Part shown: positions 1 through 8,211 of the stretch, piece after piece
How positions within the stretch are numbered: the stretch's first letter is position 1
Layout of the letters: the number at the start of each line of letters is the position of its first letter
Source of the DNA: Candidatus Gastranaerophilales bacterium
GTDB lineage: Bacteria; Cyanobacteriota; Vampirovibrionia; Gastranaerophilales; JAILCC01
Length of the DNA: 14,161 bases
Direction: 5' to 3'
Assembly: GCA_024408745.1 (NCBI GenBank)
Contig: JAKSUS010000010.1
Coordinates: 1 to 14,161, forward strand
Position numbers and translations under genes: made by a program
The notes under the pieces: model-generated
Databases searched by the model: none
What the model was told of the DNA's origin: nothing
What the model saw: only the letters and a program-made list of their open reading frames with translations

Positions 1-363
1 GGATTGAATTTTAATGATATTCAAATTGTTGACGGAAGCGGTGCATCTATGAACGATTATGTTACTGCCGATTTTATGACAAGCGCATTAAAAATCATTT
101 CAAAATCCAACAGTTTTAACAATATAAAAAATTCAATGACAGATACAAATATAGGAACTTTTAAAGGAAGATTACCGGAATTAAACGGCAAACTAAAAGT
201 AAAAACAGGAACAAATGCAAATACAAGCGGGGTTGTCGGCTATATGGAAACCAAAAGCGGAAAAAGCATAACTTTTGCAGTTATGCTTGATAATCTTCCG
301 AAAAACGTCAATTCAAAAAAATTTGAAAATGAAATTATAAAATCAATTTATAATGAATTTTAA
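1..363 (+). CDS. dacB: D-alanyl-D-alanine carboxypeptidase / endopeptidase, PBP4-type (peptidase S13), C-terminal fragment
   Basis: Only the last 121 residues are present; the reading frame is open from base 1, so the gene begins outside the window and the in-frame TTG at base 4 is not its start. The family is made of periplasmic penicillin-binding proteins that remove the terminal D-Ala from peptidoglycan stem peptides or cut cross-links. Two of the three penicilloyl-serine motifs are visible: DGSGASMND at fragment residues 11-19, supplying the SxN triad as S16-M17-N18, and KTG at 68-70 within VKTGTNANTSGVVGY. The following segment ending in FAVMLDN is the usual closing strand of the transpeptidase fold. 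The SxxK motif and signal peptide lie upstream and cannot be assessed. Its stop codon overlaps the 3' end of the convergent minus-strand gene by 4 bases, with no terminator hairpin between them. Confidence 0.85.
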   Translation, partial: GLNFNDIQIVDGSGASMNDYVTADFMTSALKIISKSNSFNNIKNSMTDTNIGTFKGRLPELNGKLKVKTGTNANTSGVVGYMETKSGKSITFAVMLDNLPKNVNSKKFENEIIKSIYNEF

Positions 364-668
364 TTTTCAAAACAACGCTTTAAATAGTCCAATAACTTTC
401 TTCTTTTAGTATAGAGATATTTAATAAAACCGATATTTTGCAAAGAAACGGATGAAATTACAATATTAATTTCAAACCCGTCGGAACAAAACGGTTCATA
501 ATCATAAACGACATAACTGTTATATTTACTTTTCCATTCTTTCTTTTCAAGACAACAATTATTTTCATAAACTATATCGTCAAACCATGAAATTAATTCT
601 TTTGGTACGTTATAGAATTCTGCAAAATATACATCAGCAGAGTTATAGTTCTTCTGTCTTACAACCAT
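360..668 (-). CDS. small hypothetical protein (102 aa)
   Basis: I do not recognise this protein. A start 27 bases further upstream is possible, but the ATG whose first base is 668 is preceded by GGGAGGG (674-680 on the minus strand) at a 5-base spacing, which clearly fixes the start at MVVRQKNYN. The 102-residue product is rich in aromatic residues and cysteines (a CC pair near residue 38, and single Cys later), with no signal peptide or membrane segment. It ends in a basic stretch around YTKRRKLLDYLKR. It looks like a small soluble protein. It is convergent with the carboxypeptidase gene and overlaps its stop by 4 bases, and it is divergent from the EF-hand gene. The strong ribosome binding site and the intact frame support a real gene; the function is unknown. 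Confidence 0.65.
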   Translation of the reverse strand: MVVRQKNYNSADVYFAEFYNVPKELISWFDDIVYENNCCLEKKEWKSKYNSYVVYDYEPFCSDGFEINIVISSVSLQNIGFIKYLYTKRRKLLDYLKRCFEN

Positions 669-718
669 AATATCCCTCCCATAAAATCTCATCAAGATAA
701 TACAATTTTAAAAGAGCA

Positions 719-734
719 GATAAAAATTTTTATC
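719..734. repeat. 16-bp perfect palindrome between divergent genes
   Basis: GATAAAAATTTTTATC reads identically on both strands. It lies between the divergent starts at 668 (minus) and 862 (plus). A TATTAT hexamer on the minus strand (697-702) could be the -10 of the small unknown gene, which would place the palindrome near its -35 zone. The palindrome is entirely A/T inside G/C ends, so chance in AT-rich DNA is a real alternative. An operator role is only inference. Confidence 0.3.
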
Positions 735-861
735 GCCTGAGAAGGTAAAATTTTTTTTGGCTGTTTGTAAAGAATTGTAACAATTTTTAAAAAAAACGAA
801 TATATCTCTTTTATATATTTTTTATATATACAAGGATACACGGATAAATAGGAGAAATTAT

Positions 862-2886
862 ATGACAAACGGAATTGAAGGCATCAACGCAAAAGACAGT
901 TATGACAATACTTTAGATGCAAAGTATGATTACAACAAAGATGGTAAAGTCGATATTGATGATTATCATTTTGCTCAATTATCATTGACTGATGAAGATC
1001 CGACCAATGATGTTGATATCAGTATGAGTGAGCTAAATAAAGTATTTGCAAATATTGTTGATGCAGATGACAGCAAAACTGCTGAAGATTTAACAAGCAG
1101 AGCAAACACTCTTCTTGCTGATTATGAAAAAGGTCTTGATGACCCTCAAAATGCGAAATCATTACTTGATTTACAAAACATTGGAAGTAAATTAACAAAA
1201 TATATTAAAAATTGTTCTGATGTAGCTACACTATTAGGACAACAAATAACAAAAGTAAAAGCCGAACTTGATGAGATTGAAGAAGAAAAGAAATTGAAGG
1301 AAGAAGAATACAGCAAAAAAACACAGGAAGTAGAAGAAAAATCACAAAAATTATCAAATAAGATTGAAGATACATTAAAATATGCAGACAGAATAACTAC
1401 AAAACAATCTTTAAAATGTGATGAAATCGTCAGACAATCTATTAATGAATACAAAGAAGGTAAATATCCAAACCAAACTTTACAATCAATTATTTTGCAA
1501 AAATTAGCCGTAAACGGTAACAGTTCCGAATTGCACAATTTGCAAAATTTAATAAATGAAAACAAAGGTATTGGTGAAGAAATTAATTCTTTATGCGACG
1601 ATATTACAAACTTAGTTGCAGATATAAAAGATGTAACAGAAAGATATAACAATAAAAATACCGAATATAATAATATGGTTAATACACGCAGTAATGTTTT
1701 AGAAGCAGCACAAAGTGCATCAGTTAAATATCAATCTGGTTACCAAAAACGTATTGACATGAGAAATGATTTAGTCAAAAAATATTCGGCAGCAGGCGGT
1801 GGTTTAGATGATTCAAATCCACAAATTCAATCATTGGCAAGGTTTTTACAAAGCGGCGAATTAAACAATATGACATTTGCAGATGCATGGGATATTTTAT
1901 CAAGAACTTTCACAGGTATTCCGGGATTATCATTTAATTCAAATGGCTCTATGGATGTACCTAAAGGACATTCATCATTACAAAGATCCGTATTTGATCA
2001 ATTGGTTAGTGCATTGCACAGTAACTCAGGTAAAACAGGTAGTGCAAAAACATCGGGCTCAACTACTAATGATGATTCCGGGTCATCACGCTATACAGAA
2101 CGTCAATATGGTGATAGCGGATATGTTGATCCCAAAAGTCCTTCATGCCCCGGTGGAGTTACAAGAAATGACCCAATATCATTTACAAACGGCGATATCA
2201 AATACGATTTTATAATTGACAGAAACAATGACGGCATTTTTAATGACCAATCAGAATTTTTAGGTGCGAAAAACGGTTGGGCAGAAATGAAAGCATATGA
2301 TACAAATAATGACGGTCATATTTCAGGTGATGAATTAAATTCATTACAACTTGTCGGCATAAATCAAAATGATGGTAAATTCACATATTCAAGCGCAAAA
2401 GATGCAGGTATAGATGATATTGATTTGACTTCATACCAAAGAGTAGGGCAAACACAAGTAAATAATGACGTAAAAGAAGGTACATTTAAATTAACAACTT
2501 CAGACGGTGATGTCATTACCGGTGAACAAACTAATGATACAACTCAAAACTTAAATAATAAATATTCATTTATCTACGGAACTTCTACAGAGGACTTAAA
2601 TAATTCTTATGAAAACAATCCGTTTATGCAGGAATTTAAAGAAACCTTGAATACAAAAGCAACAACAGATGAAACAAAATCAAAGATTTCCACAAGTGAA
2701 CTTGGCGCAAAACAAACCGTAAGACATGGTGAAATAGAAGACGATATCACCGTAGCAAACGGAATTCACCGCGGCGAAAGAGAAAAAGAAGCTATCGATA
2801 AAAAAGCTGAAGAAGATAAAAAAACTAAAGAAGATAATAAAAAGCAAGAAGAAGAAAAGAAAGCAAATAAAGATAAAATAAAATAG
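862..2886 (+). CDS. EF-hand/dockerin-like, coiled-coil protein (674 aa)
   Basis: The start is set by AGGAGA (850-855), 6 bases before the ATG. Three calcium-loop-like segments are visible. Residues 23-34, DYNKDGKVDIDD, fit the dockerin/EF pattern with Asp/Asn at 1, 3, 5, 9 and 12. Residues 453-465 (DRNNDGIFNDQSE) are near-canonical, with the final acidic residue one place late. Residues 480-491 (DTNNDGHISGDE) form a perfect 12-residue EF loop. A charged helical region at about 128-175 and another at about 235-275 look like coiled coils. A Ser/Gly/Thr-rich linker covers about 386-420. The last 40 residues are almost all Lys/Glu/Asp. There is no signal peptide or transmembrane segment, so export, if any, would need a leaderless route. 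I associate this architecture with Melainabacteria, but no function is known to me. It is a single-gene unit ending at a strong hairpin. Confidence 0.85.
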   Translation: MTNGIEGINAKDSYDNTLDAKYDYNKDGKVDIDDYHFAQLSLTDEDPTNDVDISMSELNKVFANIVDADDSKTAEDLTSRANTLLADYEKGLDDPQNAKSLLDLQNIGSKLTKYIKNCSDVATLLGQQITKVKAELDEIEEEKKLKEEEYSKKTQEVEEKSQKLSNKIEDTLKYADRITTKQSLKCDEIVRQSINEYKEGKYPNQTLQSIILQKLAVNGNSSELHNLQNLINENKGIGEEINSLCDDITNLVADIKDVTERYNNKNTEYNNMVNTRSNVLEAAQSASVKYQSGYQKRIDMRNDLVKKYSAAGGGLDDSNPQIQSLARFLQSGELNNMTFADAWDILSRTFTGIPGLSFNSNGSMDVPKGHSSLQRSVFDQLVSALHSNSGKTGSAKTSGSTTNDDSGSSRYTERQYGDSGYVDPKSPSCPGGVTRNDPISFTNGDIKYDFIIDRNNDGIFNDQSEFLGAKNGWAEMKAYDTNNDGHISGDELNSLQLVGINQNDGKFTYSSAKDAGIDDIDLTSYQRVGQTQVNNDVKEGTFKLTTSDGDVITGEQTNDTTQNLNNKYSFIYGTSTEDLNNSYENNPFMQEFKETLNTKATTDETKSKISTSELGAKQTVRHGEIEDDITVANGIHRGEREKEAIDKKAEEDKKTKEDNKKQEEEKKANKDKIK

Positions 2887-2906
2887 ATATTATTAATTTG
2901 TAAATA

Positions 2907-2941
2907 AAAAAAAGATAAGTTTTAAAAACTTATCTTTTTTT
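2907..2941. terminator. bidirectional intrinsic terminator between convergent genes
   Basis: A near-perfect hairpin with 16-bp arms (2907-2922 and 2926-2941) and a 3-base loop contains the core AAGATAAGTTT / AAACTTATCTT. Its outer pairs are an A-run and a T-run, so it offers a U-tract in both directions. It sits 20 bases after the EF-hand gene stop and 20 bases before the convergent tpiA stop, the expected place for a shared terminator. Confidence 0.85.
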
Positions 2942-2960
2942 ATTTGAATTTTAAACTTAA

Positions 2961-3743
2961 TTATGCTCTGACTTTCATGCAACCGTCAATAATACCTGCA
3001 AAACTGTCAACTTTTAAGCTTGCACCACCAACTAATGCACCGTCAATATCTGATTGAGCCATTTGTTCTTCAATTGTTGTCGGCTTAACGCTTCCGCCAT
3101 ATAAAATTCTTATTGCATTAGCTGCTGCTTCACCTGCAACTTCACTAACGGTATTTCTAATCATTTTAATAACTCTGTTAGCTTCAACCGAATCACAAGT
3201 TTTACCTGTTCCTATTGCCCAAATAGGTTCATAAGCAATAACGCTTCTTGCAACATCTTCTGAAGAAATACCATCTAATGCTGCTTCAATTTGGGATTTA
3301 ATGTGAGAATCCGTTTGACCTGCTTCTCTTTGTTCCAAAGTTTCACCGCAACAAATAATCGGAGTAATATCAGCGGCTAAAATAGCTTTTGCTTTTTTGT
3401 TAATCATTTCATCAGTTTCTGAAAAATATTGTCTTCTTTCACTGTGACCGATAATAATATAAGAGCAAGCTGTTTCTTTTAACATATCAATCCCAACTTC
3501 ACCTGTAAAAGCACCTGATTGTTCCCAATAACAGTTTTGTGCTGATAATTTAATTGCATTACAATCTTTTAAAGTTTCACCAACTTTATATAAAGAAGTA
3601 AATACGGGAGCAATAACAACTTCCGGTAAAATTGCTCTGTTAATGTTACTTACAACTTTTTTTAATCCTTCTGTAAATTCAACTGCTTCAGCAACAGTTT
3701 TGTTTAATTTCCAGTTACCTGCGATAATAGGTTTTCTTGCCAT
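2961..3743 (-). CDS. tpiA: triosephosphate isomerase (260 aa)
   Basis: This cytoplasmic glycolytic and gluconeogenic enzyme interconverts dihydroxyacetone phosphate and glyceraldehyde 3-phosphate as a (beta/alpha)8 barrel, normally a dimer. All key elements are visible: GNWKLN at 9-14 with the electrophilic Lys12, IIGHSERR with His100, AYEPIWAIGTGKT with the catalytic base Glu172 followed by flexible loop 6, and the phosphate-gripping LYGGSVKP (205-211) and ALVGGASL. The length matches the usual 250-260. An upstream in-frame ATG would add MKRRKI. The start at 3743 is preferred because AAGGAG sits 7 bases before it and the product then begins MARKPIIAGNWK as in relatives. It is monocistronic here, convergent with the EF-hand gene and divergent from clpC. 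Confidence 0.97.
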   Translation of the reverse strand: MARKPIIAGNWKLNKTVAEAVEFTEGLKKVVSNINRAILPEVVIAPVFTSLYKVGETLKDCNAIKLSAQNCYWEQSGAFTGEVGIDMLKETACSYIIIGHSERRQYFSETDEMINKKAKAILAADITPIICCGETLEQREAGQTDSHIKSQIEAALDGISSEDVARSVIAYEPIWAIGTGKTCDSVEANRVIKMIRNTVSEVAGEAAANAIRILYGGSVKPTTIEEQMAQSDIDGALVGGASLKVDSFAGIIDGCMKVRA

Positions 3744-3789
3744 AATTTTTCTCCTTTTCAATATAGATTACATGTTAATCTTTGATTTT

Positions 3790-3795
3790 ATTATA
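3790..3795 (-). promoter_or_regulatory. candidate -10 element for tpiA
   Basis: Read on the minus strand this is a perfect TATAAT, 46 bases upstream of the tpiA start. No convincing -35 hexamer is present at 16-18 bases; the nearest TTGAAG-like sequence is about 25 bases away. The element is plausible but unproven. Confidence 0.4.
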
Positions 3796-3858
3796 CTACA
3801 TAATTTTTTTATATAAAACCTTCAACTTAGGACAAAATATAAACACTTTATTAATTTT

Positions 3859-3887
3859 TTGCGTGTTTTTACAATTAGTTGTATAAT
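3859..3887 (+). promoter_or_regulatory. candidate promoter of the clpC operon
   Basis: A consensus TATAAT (3882-3887) has a TTGCGT hexamer (3859-3864) 17 bases upstream. Transcription would begin near 3894, giving a leader of about 30 bases before the chosen clpC start. It would also place the upstream in-frame ATG at 3859 outside the transcript. No CIRCE or CtsR-like heat-shock operator was recognised in 3744-3924. Confidence 0.55.
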
Positions 3888-3924
3888 AAAGATAAATATA
3901 ATATATTATTGGAGTTTTTCATCT

Positions 3925-6465
3925 ATGTTTGAACGTTTTACAGAAAAAGCAATACGAGTAATTATGCTTGCTCAAGAAGAAGCAAGACATTTAGGACATA
4001 ATTTTGTCGGTACAGAGCAAATTCTTCTCGGATTAATCGGTGAAGGAACAGGCGTTGCCGCAAAAACATTAAAAGCAATGGGCATCACATTAAAAGATGC
4101 GAGAGCAGAAGTTGAAAAAATTATTGGCAGAGGCTCGGGATTTGTTTCGGTCGAAATCCCCTTTACTCCAAAAGCAAAAAGAGTTTTGGAGTTATCATGG
4201 GACGAAGCAAGACAATTAGGGCACAGTTATATCGGAACAGAACACTTACTTTTAGGTTTATTGCGTGAAGGAGAAGGCGTTGCTGCAAGGGTAATAGAAA
4301 ATTTAGGCGTTGACCTTAATAAAGTAAGAAGTAATGTCGTTAAGATGTTAGGCGAAACTAAAAGTACAAGTTCATCGTCAGGAAGCGGGTATTCGGGCAA
4401 TACACCGGCTACTGCAGCAACCGTTTCTGGTGGTAAAAACAAAACCCCTTCATTGGATGAATTTGGTATAGATTTGACTTTAGCCGCTCAGGAATTAAGA
4501 TTAGACCCTGTTGTCGGCAGAGAAAAAGAAATTGAACGTGTAATTCAAATCTTAGCAAGAAGAACAAAAAACAACCCCGTTTTAATCGGTGAACCCGGTG
4601 TTGGTAAAACCGCTATTGCAGAAGGTTTAGCATTAAGAATCGTAAACAGCGAAGTTCCCGATATTTTGGAAGATAAAAAATTAATTCAATTAGATATGGG
4701 CTTACTTGTTGCAGGTACAAAATATCGTGGTGAATTTGAAGAACGTTTGAAAAAAATTATGGACGAAATTCGCGCAGCAGGTAATATAATTTTAATCATT
4801 GATGAAATGCACACGTTAATAGGTGCAGGTGCTGCCGAGGGTGCTATTGATGCTGCTAACATTTTAAAACCGGTTTTATCAAGAGGTGAATTGCAGGTTA
4901 TCGGTGCTACAACACTTGATGAATACAGAAAATACGTTGAAAAAGATGCCGCATTGGAAAGACGTTTTCAACCTGTTTATGTTGAACAACCCTCCGTCGA
5001 TGATGCAATTGAAATTATCAGAGGTTTAAAACCAAAATACGAAGAACACCATAAATTAAATATTTCTGATGAAGCAATTATTGCTGCGGTTGTTCTTTCA
5101 GATAAATATATTATGGACAGATTTTTGCCGGATAAAGCAGTTGACCTTATTGATGAAGCAAGTTCGAAAGTAAGATTAAATGCTGCAGGACTTCCTCCTG
5201 AAGGCAGAGAAATCGAAAAGAAATTAAAAGCAACAGTTAAAGAAAAAGAAATAGCAATAAGAAATCAAGAATTTGATAAAGCAAGTCAACTAAGAGATGA
5301 AGAAGCAGACTTAAAAGAACAAATTCGTGATATGCAGGCAAAATGGAAACAAGAACAAGAACAAAATAAAGCAACTGTTACGGTTGAAGATGTTGCCAAT
5401 GTTGTAAGTACATGGACGGGAGTTCCTGTTCAAAAGATTACCGAAAGCGAAGGGGACAGACTTCTGAAATTGGAAGATACTCTTCACAAAAGAGTTATCG
5501 GTCAAGATCAGGCAGTTGTTGCAATTTCTAAAGCAATCAGACGCGCAAGAGTCGGTTTAAAAAGCCCTAACAGACCTATCGGAAGTTTCATCTTCTCAGG
5601 TCCTACAGGTGTTGGTAAAACTGAACTTGCAAAAGCACTTGCGGAAGCAATGTTTGGTTCTGAAGATAATATGGTCAGAGTTGATATGTCAGAATTTATG
5701 GAAAAACATTCAACAAGTAAATTAATCGGTTCACCTCCGGGTTATGTAGGATATGATAACGGAGGACAGTTAACCGAAACTATCCGTAAAAAGCCATATA
5801 GCGTAATTCTTTTTGATGAAATTGAAAAAGCGCACCCTGACGTATTCAATTTGATGTTACAAATTCTTGATGACGGTCGTTTGACAGATTCAAGAGGACG
5901 TCATGTAAACTTCAAAAATACAATTATCATTATGACATCAAACGTTGGTGCTGCATTACTTGAAAACACATCTCAATTAGGTTTTTCAACAGGTGATGAT
6001 GAAAAGAAATCAAGATATGAAAGATTAAAAGATGTTGTAAATGAAGAAATGAAAAAATTCTTCAAACCTGAATTTTTAAACAGACTTGATGATACGATTG
6101 TATTTGCTCATCTTGAAAAAGAAGAAATAAGAAAAATCGTCGATATCATGTTAAAAGATTTGGTAAAACGTCTTGAAGATCAGGAATTAGCGATAGAAGT
6201 TCCAGATGATGTAAAAGACTGGCTCGCAGATAAAGGTTACAGCCCAAGTTTTGGTGCTCGTCCTCTAAGAAGAGTTATTCAAAAGAAAATCGAAGATCCT
6301 ATTGCTGAAGAAATCTTAACCGGTCACTATAAGCATGGTGATGCTATTGGGCTTTCTTTAGATAATGACACTATTTCTTTTGCAAGAATTGAAGGTAAAA
6401 AAACTGAAAAAAAAGAAAAAGATAATGAAAAAAAAGAAGAACCCGATGAAGAAGGAAATAAGTAG
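3925..6465 (+). CDS. clpC: ATP-dependent Clp protease ATP-binding subunit ClpC (846 aa)
   Basis: This is a Hsp100 AAA+ unfoldase that threads substrates into the ClpP protease. In order: a double Clp N-domain repeat (about 1-143, with [14 protein letters not shown] and [14 protein letters not shown]), a Ser/Gly linker (147-170), AAA-1 with Walker [10 protein letters not shown] (222-230) and Walker B IIDEMH (291-296), a middle region carrying a UVR motif (about 438-473, [16 protein letters not shown]), and AAA-2 with Walker [10 protein letters not shown] (559-567) and Walker B VILFDE (627-632). The tripeptide LGF (685-687) sits where the ClpP-binding loop is expected, so it should dock ClpP. 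The start at 3925 gives the usual MFERFTEKA; a 22-residue upstream extension was rejected because it precedes the likely transcription start. TTGGAG lies 10 bases upstream. A Lys/Glu-rich tail of about 22 residues ends the protein. It is followed 8 bases later by the PilZ gene. Confidence 0.97.
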   Translation: MFERFTEKAIRVIMLAQEEARHLGHNFVGTEQILLGLIGEGTGVAAKTLKAMGITLKDARAEVEKIIGRGSGFVSVEIPFTPKAKRVLELSWDEARQLGHSYIGTEHLLLGLLREGEGVAARVIENLGVDLNKVRSNVVKMLGETKSTSSSSGSGYSGNTPATAATVSGGKNKTPSLDEFGIDLTLAAQELRLDPVVGREKEIERVIQILARRTKNNPVLIGEPGVGKTAIAEGLALRIVNSEVPDILEDKKLIQLDMGLLVAGTKYRGEFEERLKKIMDEIRAAGNIILIIDEMHTLIGAGAAEGAIDAANILKPVLSRGELQVIGATTLDEYRKYVEKDAALERRFQPVYVEQPSVDDAIEIIRGLKPKYEEHHKLNISDEAIIAAVVLSDKYIMDRFLPDKAVDLIDEASSKVRLNAAGLPPEGREIEKKLKATVKEKEIAIRNQEFDKASQLRDEEADLKEQIRDMQAKWKQEQEQNKATVTVEDVANVVSTWTGVPVQKITESEGDRLLKLEDTLHKRVIGQDQAVVAISKAIRRARVGLKSPNRPIGSFIFSGPTGVGKTELAKALAEAMFGSEDNMVRVDMSEFMEKHSTSKLIGSPPGYVGYDNGGQLTETIRKKPYSVILFDEIEKAHPDVFNLMLQILDDGRLTDSRGRHVNFKNTIIIMTSNVGAALLENTSQLGFSTGDDEKKSRYERLKDVVNEEMKKFFKPEFLNRLDDTIVFAHLEKEEIRKIVDIMLKDLVKRLEDQELAIEVPDDVKDWLADKGYSPSFGARPLRRVIQKKIEDPIAEEILTGHYKHGDAIGLSLDNDTISFARIEGKKTEKKEKDNEKKEEPDEEGNK

Positions 6466-6473
6466 TTTTCTTT

Positions 6474-7109
6474 ATGATTAAAGCAAAAAAAATCGGTTTA
6501 ATATTAGAAAAAGAAGTATTAGTTGATGCTATCTTAAAAAATGATATCGTCATAAGAGTATGTTGTGAATTTTTAGATGCGGAATATGACAGGTTATTAT
6601 TAAAATATCCGGAGGATCAAGATCAACTTGCACAATATTTTTATGAAGGTAAAAGCGTTGAAGTATCAATTAACACAATGAACGGCAGAATTACATATCC
6701 GGCTAAGGTCATGTATGAACCAAAAGATAAATTGATTGTTGTTGAATATTATAAAGTCACTACCGTATTTGAACAACGTAAATTTTTCAGAGTTAATGCT
6801 ACAAAAAAATTGAAAATTTCTACTGATAATTTTGAAATAGATGCCTTAACCTTAAACATAAGCGGTGGTGGCATGAAACTCATGTTAAATGATGAGTTGG
6901 ATGAAAACAAAATTTACTATGGACTTTTAAATTTATCTAACAATGAAGAGCCAGCAAAAGTTAAGTTCAAAGTTCTTGAAGTAAGGTTTTTAGCAACTGA
7001 AAAAAAATATGAAGCCGGCGTTGAATTTACGGATTTACTTGAAACAGAAAGAAAAAAAATTACAAAATTCTGTTTTGATATACAAACCGCAATGTTAAAT
7101 AAAAAATAA
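6474..7109 (+). CDS. YcgR-type PilZ domain protein, c-di-GMP receptor (211 aa)
   Basis: The N-terminal half (about 1-95) resembles the YcgR N-terminal beta domain. The second half (about 100-207) is a PilZ domain. Both c-di-GMP-binding signatures are intact: RxxxR as R102-K-F-F-R106 in QRKFFRVN, and [D/N]xSxxG as N128-I-S-G-G-G133. Known members sense cyclic di-GMP and adjust motility, secretion or surface behaviour by binding a partner protein. The output partner is not evident here. The gene starts 8 bases after the clpC stop. Its only purine-rich sequence (GAAGGA) is about 17 bases upstream inside clpC, so translation may depend on coupling with clpC. No other in-frame start is available after the upstream stop. 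The position suggests co-transcription with clpC and the formyltransferase gene. Confidence 0.85.
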   Translation: MIKAKKIGLILEKEVLVDAILKNDIVIRVCCEFLDAEYDRLLLKYPEDQDQLAQYFYEGKSVEVSINTMNGRITYPAKVMYEPKDKLIVVEYYKVTTVFEQRKFFRVNATKKLKISTDNFEIDALTLNISGGGMKLMLNDELDENKIYYGLLNLSNNEEPAKVKFKVLEVRFLATEKKYEAGVEFTDLLETERKKITKFCFDIQTAMLNKK

Positions 7110-7138
7110 AAATAAAAAAGTAAAGGGATAAAGTTTAA

Positions 7139-8131
7139 ATGTTAAATGTTGTAATAGTAGGTACGGGAGAAATGGCAACATCGTTGCTCTTAGGAGTAAG
7201 AGAAGCAGGTCATAATGTTGTCGGGTTTTTCAGAAAAGAAAAAGCTTTGTTACCTCCCTTTGCAAGAATGTTTAGAGATTTATTTATGCCTACTGATTTT
7301 TATTTATTGGCAAAAAAATATAAAATCAACGAAATTAATGCAAAATCTGTTAATTCTGAACAATTTCGAAAACAAATCAGAAAGCTAAAAGCCGATATTA
7401 TTATTGTCGGGAGTTGGGGAGAAAAATTTTCAAAAAAGACAATTCTTACACCTAAGATAGCAACAATAAATGTCCATCCGTCATTATTACCGCAATATCG
7501 CGGTCCAAATCCGTATATGATGACAATTTCGCATGGAGAAAAAGTTTCAGGAGTTACTTTTCATTTTATGGATGAACATTTTGATACAGGTGCTGTTCTT
7601 ATGCAACAGGAAGTACCAATTATAGATACAGATAACGGATACACTTTAAAATTAAGAACTGTTCAGATAGCAAGAGGCATGCTAAAAGAACTTTTACCAC
7701 AAATAGAAAATGGTGCGATAAATACTATTGAACAAGATGAAAACAAAGCAACATATTTCAAAAGAATTACTCACAAGGATATTTATATTGATTTCTCGAT
7801 GGGAGCAACAGAAATTTACAATAAAGTACGAGGTTTTGAACCTTGGGCATCATGCTATTTAAAAGTAAAAAAAGAATTTTTAAAAATAGGGCATGCTCAA
7901 ATTGTTAATTTGTACGAAAACGAATTTTATATCAAAAACAAAACATACAAATTACCTGACAGATATTTAAACGTAAAAGAGGGTAAAATCCTTGCAAGAG
8001 GTAAGGATTGGTTACTTTGTTCAACATGCGAAGAAGGAAATGCTATTTTATTATATGATTTAAAATTGTATGGAATTGTTAAGCAATTCTTAACAAAAAG
8101 CTTCATAAAAAGTTTAAAATCATTAAAATAA
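7139..8131 (+). CDS. formyltransferase family protein, Fmt/ArnA-like (330 aa)
   Basis: The N-terminal fold of 10-formyltetrahydrofolate-dependent formyltransferases is clear. The chain opens VVIVGTGEMA. The catalytic triad appears as N111 and H113 in INVHPSLLPQYRG and D149 in DEHFDTGAVL; SLLPQYRG (115-122) is the folate-site loop. A C-terminal region with RGFEPWASCYLKVK matches the start of the Fmt C-terminal domain (iRaf.PwPga). Substrate is uncertain. Met-tRNA(i) is possible, since the length of 330 is near the usual 310-320. But VGSWGEKF replaces the common Fmt stretch VxAYGxxL, and PNP replaces AAP after the RG, so an amino-sugar formyltransferase or a paralogue is also possible. AAAGGG lies 11 bases before the start. 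It is 29 bases after the PilZ gene and likely in the same operon. Confidence 0.8.
   Translation: MLNVVIVGTGEMATSLLLGVREAGHNVVGFFRKEKALLPPFARMFRDLFMPTDFYLLAKKYKINEINAKSVNSEQFRKQIRKLKADIIIVGSWGEKFSKKTILTPKIATINVHPSLLPQYRGPNPYMMTISHGEKVSGVTFHFMDEHFDTGAVLMQQEVPIIDTDNGYTLKLRTVQIARGMLKELLPQIENGAINTIEQDENKATYFKRITHKDIYIDFSMGATEIYNKVRGFEPWASCYLKVKKEFLKIGHAQIVNLYENEFYIKNKTYKLPDRYLNVKEGKILARGKDWLLCSTCEEGNAILLYDLKLYGIVKQFLTKSFIKSLKSLK
8076..8096. repeat. dyad TTGTTAAG-N5-CTTAACAA inside the formyltransferase 3' end
   Basis: Two perfect 8-bp arms (8076-8083 and 8089-8096) flank CAATT. The core TTGTTAA/TTAACAA recurs in the intergenic dyad at 8187-8206, about 110 bases downstream. It lies within coding sequence (residues near VKQFLTK), so it may be a second operator site or chance. 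Confidence 0.35.
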
Positions 8132-8165
8132 AAAAACTTAAAGACCATTGTTATATCTGTTTTTC

Positions 8166-8211
8166 AGACAAAATTTCCATTTTGTTTTGTTAATATATCT
8201 TAACAAAACAA
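8166..8211 (+). promoter_or_regulatory. two overlapping hairpins in the 8132-8284 leader
   Basis: The first hairpin pairs AGACAAAAT (8166-8174) with ATTTTGTTT (8179-8187, one G-T pair) around TTCC. The second is a perfect dyad, TTGTTTTGTTAA (8182-8193) with TTAACAAAACAA (8200-8211), loop TATATC. They share 8182-8187, so as RNA both cannot fully form together. Neither is GC-rich. The first, with TTTGTT after it, could be a weak terminator for the clpC operon. The second could be a DNA operator for the next gene; its right arm includes TTAACA, close to a -35 hexamer. I see no good -10 for it. Confidence 0.4.

Noticed and set aside
1146..1652. 168-residue minus-strand ORF inside the EF-hand gene
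   Set aside because: It is a reverse shadow of a Glu/Lys/Asp-rich coiled coil, giving an implausible Phe/Ser-rich product; no ribosome binding site or family features.
1877..2215. 112-residue plus-strand ORF within the EF-hand gene
   Set aside because: It lies in another frame of a convincing gene; the composition is odd (His/Met-rich), with no start signal.
2770..2886. Similarity of the Lys/Glu-rich tails of the EF-hand protein and ClpC
   Set aside because: Both are low-complexity sequence expected in an AT-rich genome with many AAA and GAA codons; no evidence of homology.
3859..3924. Upstream 22-residue extension of ClpC
   Set aside because: It overlaps the likely promoter, and the product would not match the usual ClpC N-terminus MFERFTE.
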